From NCBI GenBank assembly GCA_050015895.1, contig JBEKAN010000191.1, positions 1-8,533 on the forward strand: 8,533 bases of DNA, given 5' to 3'. The position numbers were made by a program, and so were the translations under genes. Below the pieces are notes generated by a model that had not been told where the DNA came from, did no database searches, and saw nothing but the letters and a program-made list of their open reading frames with translations. This document shows positions 7,644 through 8,533 of this stretch, piece after piece. Numbering within the stretch: position 1 is the first letter of the stretch; each line of letters begins with the position of its first letter. Source of the DNA: JBEKOF01 sp050015895 (GTDB lineage Bacteria > Verrucomicrobiota > Verrucomicrobiia > Limisphaerales > Palsa-1400).

Positions 7644-7680
7644 ACCTTTATTGACCTTTATCCACCTTTATCCACCTTTA
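7644..7680. repeat. 10-bp tandem repeat array with DnaA-box-like units
   Basis: ACCTTTA begins at 7644, 7654, 7664 and 7674, with a strict 10-bp period. The overlapping 9-mers TTATCCACC (7658-7666 and 7668-7676) differ from the E. coli DnaA box TTATCCACA only at the last base; TTATTGACC at 7648-7656 is more distant. A run of ten T (7634-7643) precedes the array, and an A/T-rich inverted repeat (TTTTTTGT at 7598-7605, ACAAAAAA at 7625-7632) lies just upstream. Confidence 0.7.
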
Positions 7681-7826
7681 TTGGGATGGTCTGGCGCCCA
7701 CTGCCGGCGCCGCGATGGCGCATCGAACGAGGGAGACAATGAATCCGGCGTGGCCAAGGCGGCTGAGGGGGAGAGGGAACCCAGGGCGGCAAGCGGCAAC
7801 CGAAAAAGACGAATTGGCCACAAGAG

Positions 7827-7885
7827 AACTCAAAAGACCGCAAGGAGAAAACAACATAAGTCCTTTTCTCTGTGTTCCTTGAGTT
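7827..7885. repeat. Long imperfect hairpin
   Basis: The arms 7827-7851 and 7864-7885 can fold into one stem: AACTCAA (7827-7833) pairs with TTGAGTT (7879-7885) at the base and GAGAAAA (7845-7851) with TTTTCTC (7864-7870) at the tip, with an unequal, partly paired middle and a 12-nt loop. It sits immediately before the 36-bp tandem repeats. I read it as a dispersed intergenic repeat or folded RNA element; it encodes no protein that I can support. Confidence 0.6.
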
Positions 7886-7888
7886 GGC

Positions 7889-7990
7889 ACAATAGAGGGC
7901 AGCGCACCAACGGTGCGAGATGGAACAACAGAGGGAAGCGCACCAACGGTGCGAGATGGAACAACAGAGGGAAGCGCACCAACGGTGCGA
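7889..7990. repeat. Three tandem 36-bp units, each with a 15-nt hairpin
   Basis: Units are at 7889-7924, 7925-7960 and 7961-7990 (the last lacks 6 nt). Copies 2 and 3 are identical over their shared length; copy 1 differs at two positions. Each contains CGCACC-AAC-GGTGCG, a perfect 6-bp stem with a 3-nt loop, at 7903-7917, 7939-7953 and 7975-7989. Because 36 is a multiple of three, all frames stay open through the array, giving spurious repetitive ORFs. There are no spacers between the units, so this is not a CRISPR. Confidence 0.92.
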
Positions 7991-8010
7991 GTTCCTTTGC
8001 GGCAAAAAAT

Positions 8011-8039
8011 GGGGGGGGGCCGGGCCGCAGCGGGGCGGG
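8011..8039 (+). other. G-quadruplex motif
   Basis: Four G-tracts are present: G9 at 8011-8019, GGG at 8022-8024, GGGG at 8032-8035 and GGG at 8037-8039. The loops are 2, 7 and 1 nt, so the stretch fits the G3+N1-7 rule on the plus strand. It lies about 20 bp past the last 36-bp unit. Whether it folds in the cell is unknown. Confidence 0.55.
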
Positions 8040-8249
8040 AGCGGTTGTGCGCCAGTTTGGCCCAAAATACGACGCGCCGCTCCGCCCCGGACGGGTGGGC
8101 GTCCGGGCCGGTTTTGTCTATTGTTCCCTCTGGCCTCATGCTGTTGTAAGGTGTATCACATAGCGAAGTAAATGTCAAGGCCAATTTGGAAAAAAGTGCG
8201 GGGGTGGGCGCATTCCACGTTTTTGGGTGGTTTTTTCCTCATCTTCAGC

Positions 8250-8295
8250 CCTAATCTCAGGGGTGGGGCAGGATTAAGATTAGGATTAAGAGGGG
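8250..8295. repeat. GGATTA/AGATTA short repeat with inverted arm
   Basis: From about 8271 the plus strand reads GGATTA, AGATTA, GGATTA, then AGAGGGG, a 6-bp imperfect tandem repeat. CCTAATCT at 8250-8257 is the exact reverse complement of AGATTAGG at 8277-8284, so the stretch could form an 8-bp stem with a 19-nt loop. It ends a few bases before the degenerate terminal CRISPR repeat. Confidence 0.5.
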
Positions 8296-8300
8296 AACCC

Positions 8301-8533
8301 ATAAATTGGGCTTGCCCCTTGGGGCATTGTGGTATCGCCTTGTCCAACACCTGCTGCTTGGCGGGATCGTTTTGATCTCGCCCCCCCCCGGGGCATTGTG
8401 GTATCGCGTTGACGTTGACGCTCCCCCCGCCGTTTGCGTTTTGATCTCGCCCCCCCCGGGGCATTGTGGTATCACAAAAATGAAGAACGAAACGAAGCAT
8501 ACGCCGTTTTGATCTCGCCCCCCCCGGGGCATT
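8301..8533 (-). CRISPR. CRISPR array, leader-distal end (continues beyond window)
   Basis: Repeats lie at 8369-8405, 8438-8473 and 8506-8533 (cut by the window end), with a half-degenerate copy at 8301-8336. On the plus strand each full repeat starts GTTTTGATCTCG, has a run of 8 or 9 C, then GGGG, and ends CATTGTGGTATC. The length is 36 nt (37 for the copy with nine C). Spacers are 8337-8368, 8406-8437 and 8474-8505, each exactly 32 nt and unrelated to one another. The leftmost copy keeps only the final 16 nt (GGGGCATTGTGGTATC) and the GCCCC/GGGGC pairing, as expected of the old, leader-distal repeat. On the minus strand the repeat ends ATCAAAAC, similar to many crRNA 5' tags. Both facts point to minus-strand transcription with the leader to the right. 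No cas gene lies in the window, and the type is unassigned. Confidence 0.93.

Larger units (their letters stand above)
7270..8300. other. Gene-free, repeat-rich intergenic region
   Basis: About 1.03 kb lies between the topB start and the CRISPR array. Open frames exist (for example 7561-8163 on the plus strand), but they run through tandem repeats in several frames on both strands, lack known domains or coding-like composition, and are best explained by 36-bp periodicity and GC content. The region holds the separate palindromes, arrays and hairpins listed individually. Between them, 7300-7470, 7690-7810 and 8040-8250 show nothing further that I recognise. Confidence 0.75.

Noticed and set aside
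7889..7990. 36-bp units as a second CRISPR array
   Set aside because: The units are directly adjacent with no spacers between them, and the sequence is unrelated to the CRISPR repeat.
7561..8163. 200-codon plus-strand frame, and minus-strand frames over the same area
   Set aside because: They stay open because of the 36-bp repeat. They cross hairpins and tandem arrays, show no domain or coding signal, and overlap each other on both strands.
7270..8300. tracrRNA-like anti-repeat
   Set aside because: I looked for stretches matching either end of the CRISPR repeat outside the array and found only a short GTATCACA similarity near 8153-8160, too little for an anti-repeat.
8156..8500. Minus-strand frame with repeated 'IPQCPGGGRDQN'
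   Set aside because: It is a translation of CRISPR repeats and spacers; the periodicity comes from the array.

Overview
The window looks like chromosomal DNA of a fairly GC-rich bacterium, most likely a member of the Verrucomicrobiota (Pedosphaera/Limisphaerales-like). This is inference. It rests on the first gene's SBBP beta-propeller ending in a 'STNLQTW...FLDTNAPLFDYRFY' tail of a kind I associate with secreted verrucomicrobial proteins, on genes without usable Shine-Dalgarno sequences, and on a repeat-rich intergenic region. No rRNA or tRNA is present to confirm it.

Layout. Positions 1-1376 (+) hold the 3' part of a large secreted beta-propeller gene. It converges on ilvD (1594-3309, -), encoding dihydroxy-acid dehydratase of branched-chain amino-acid synthesis. 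A 91-bp divergent region separates ilvD from a membrane protein with a DUF3592 domain (3401-4438, +), which in turn converges, with a 14-bp gap, on a long topoisomerase III gene (4453-7269, -). The enzyme carries three zinc-finger/C-terminal-repeat modules. These four genes alternate in strand, so there is no operon and no evident shared pathway: one cell-surface protein, one biosynthetic enzyme, one envelope protein and one DNA-topology enzyme.

The last 1.26 kb (7270-8533) has no credible gene but is unusually rich in structure. From left to right it holds a 15-bp palindrome beside the topoisomerase start, an array of 10-bp repeats (CACGATT...), a second array of 10-bp repeats containing DnaA-box-like TTATCCACC, a long imperfect hairpin, three tandem 36-bp units each with its own small hairpin, a G-quadruplex motif, a short GGATTA-type repeat, and finally the end of a CRISPR array that runs off the right edge.

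The CRISPR array is the most important finding. Three copies of a 36-37-nt repeat (the last cut by the window end) and a half-degenerate terminal copy are separated by three unrelated spacers of exactly 32 nt. The degenerate copy on the left and the ...AAAAC end of the minus-strand repeat both indicate minus-strand transcription, with leader and possibly cas genes to the right of this window. The CRISPR type cannot be assigned from here.
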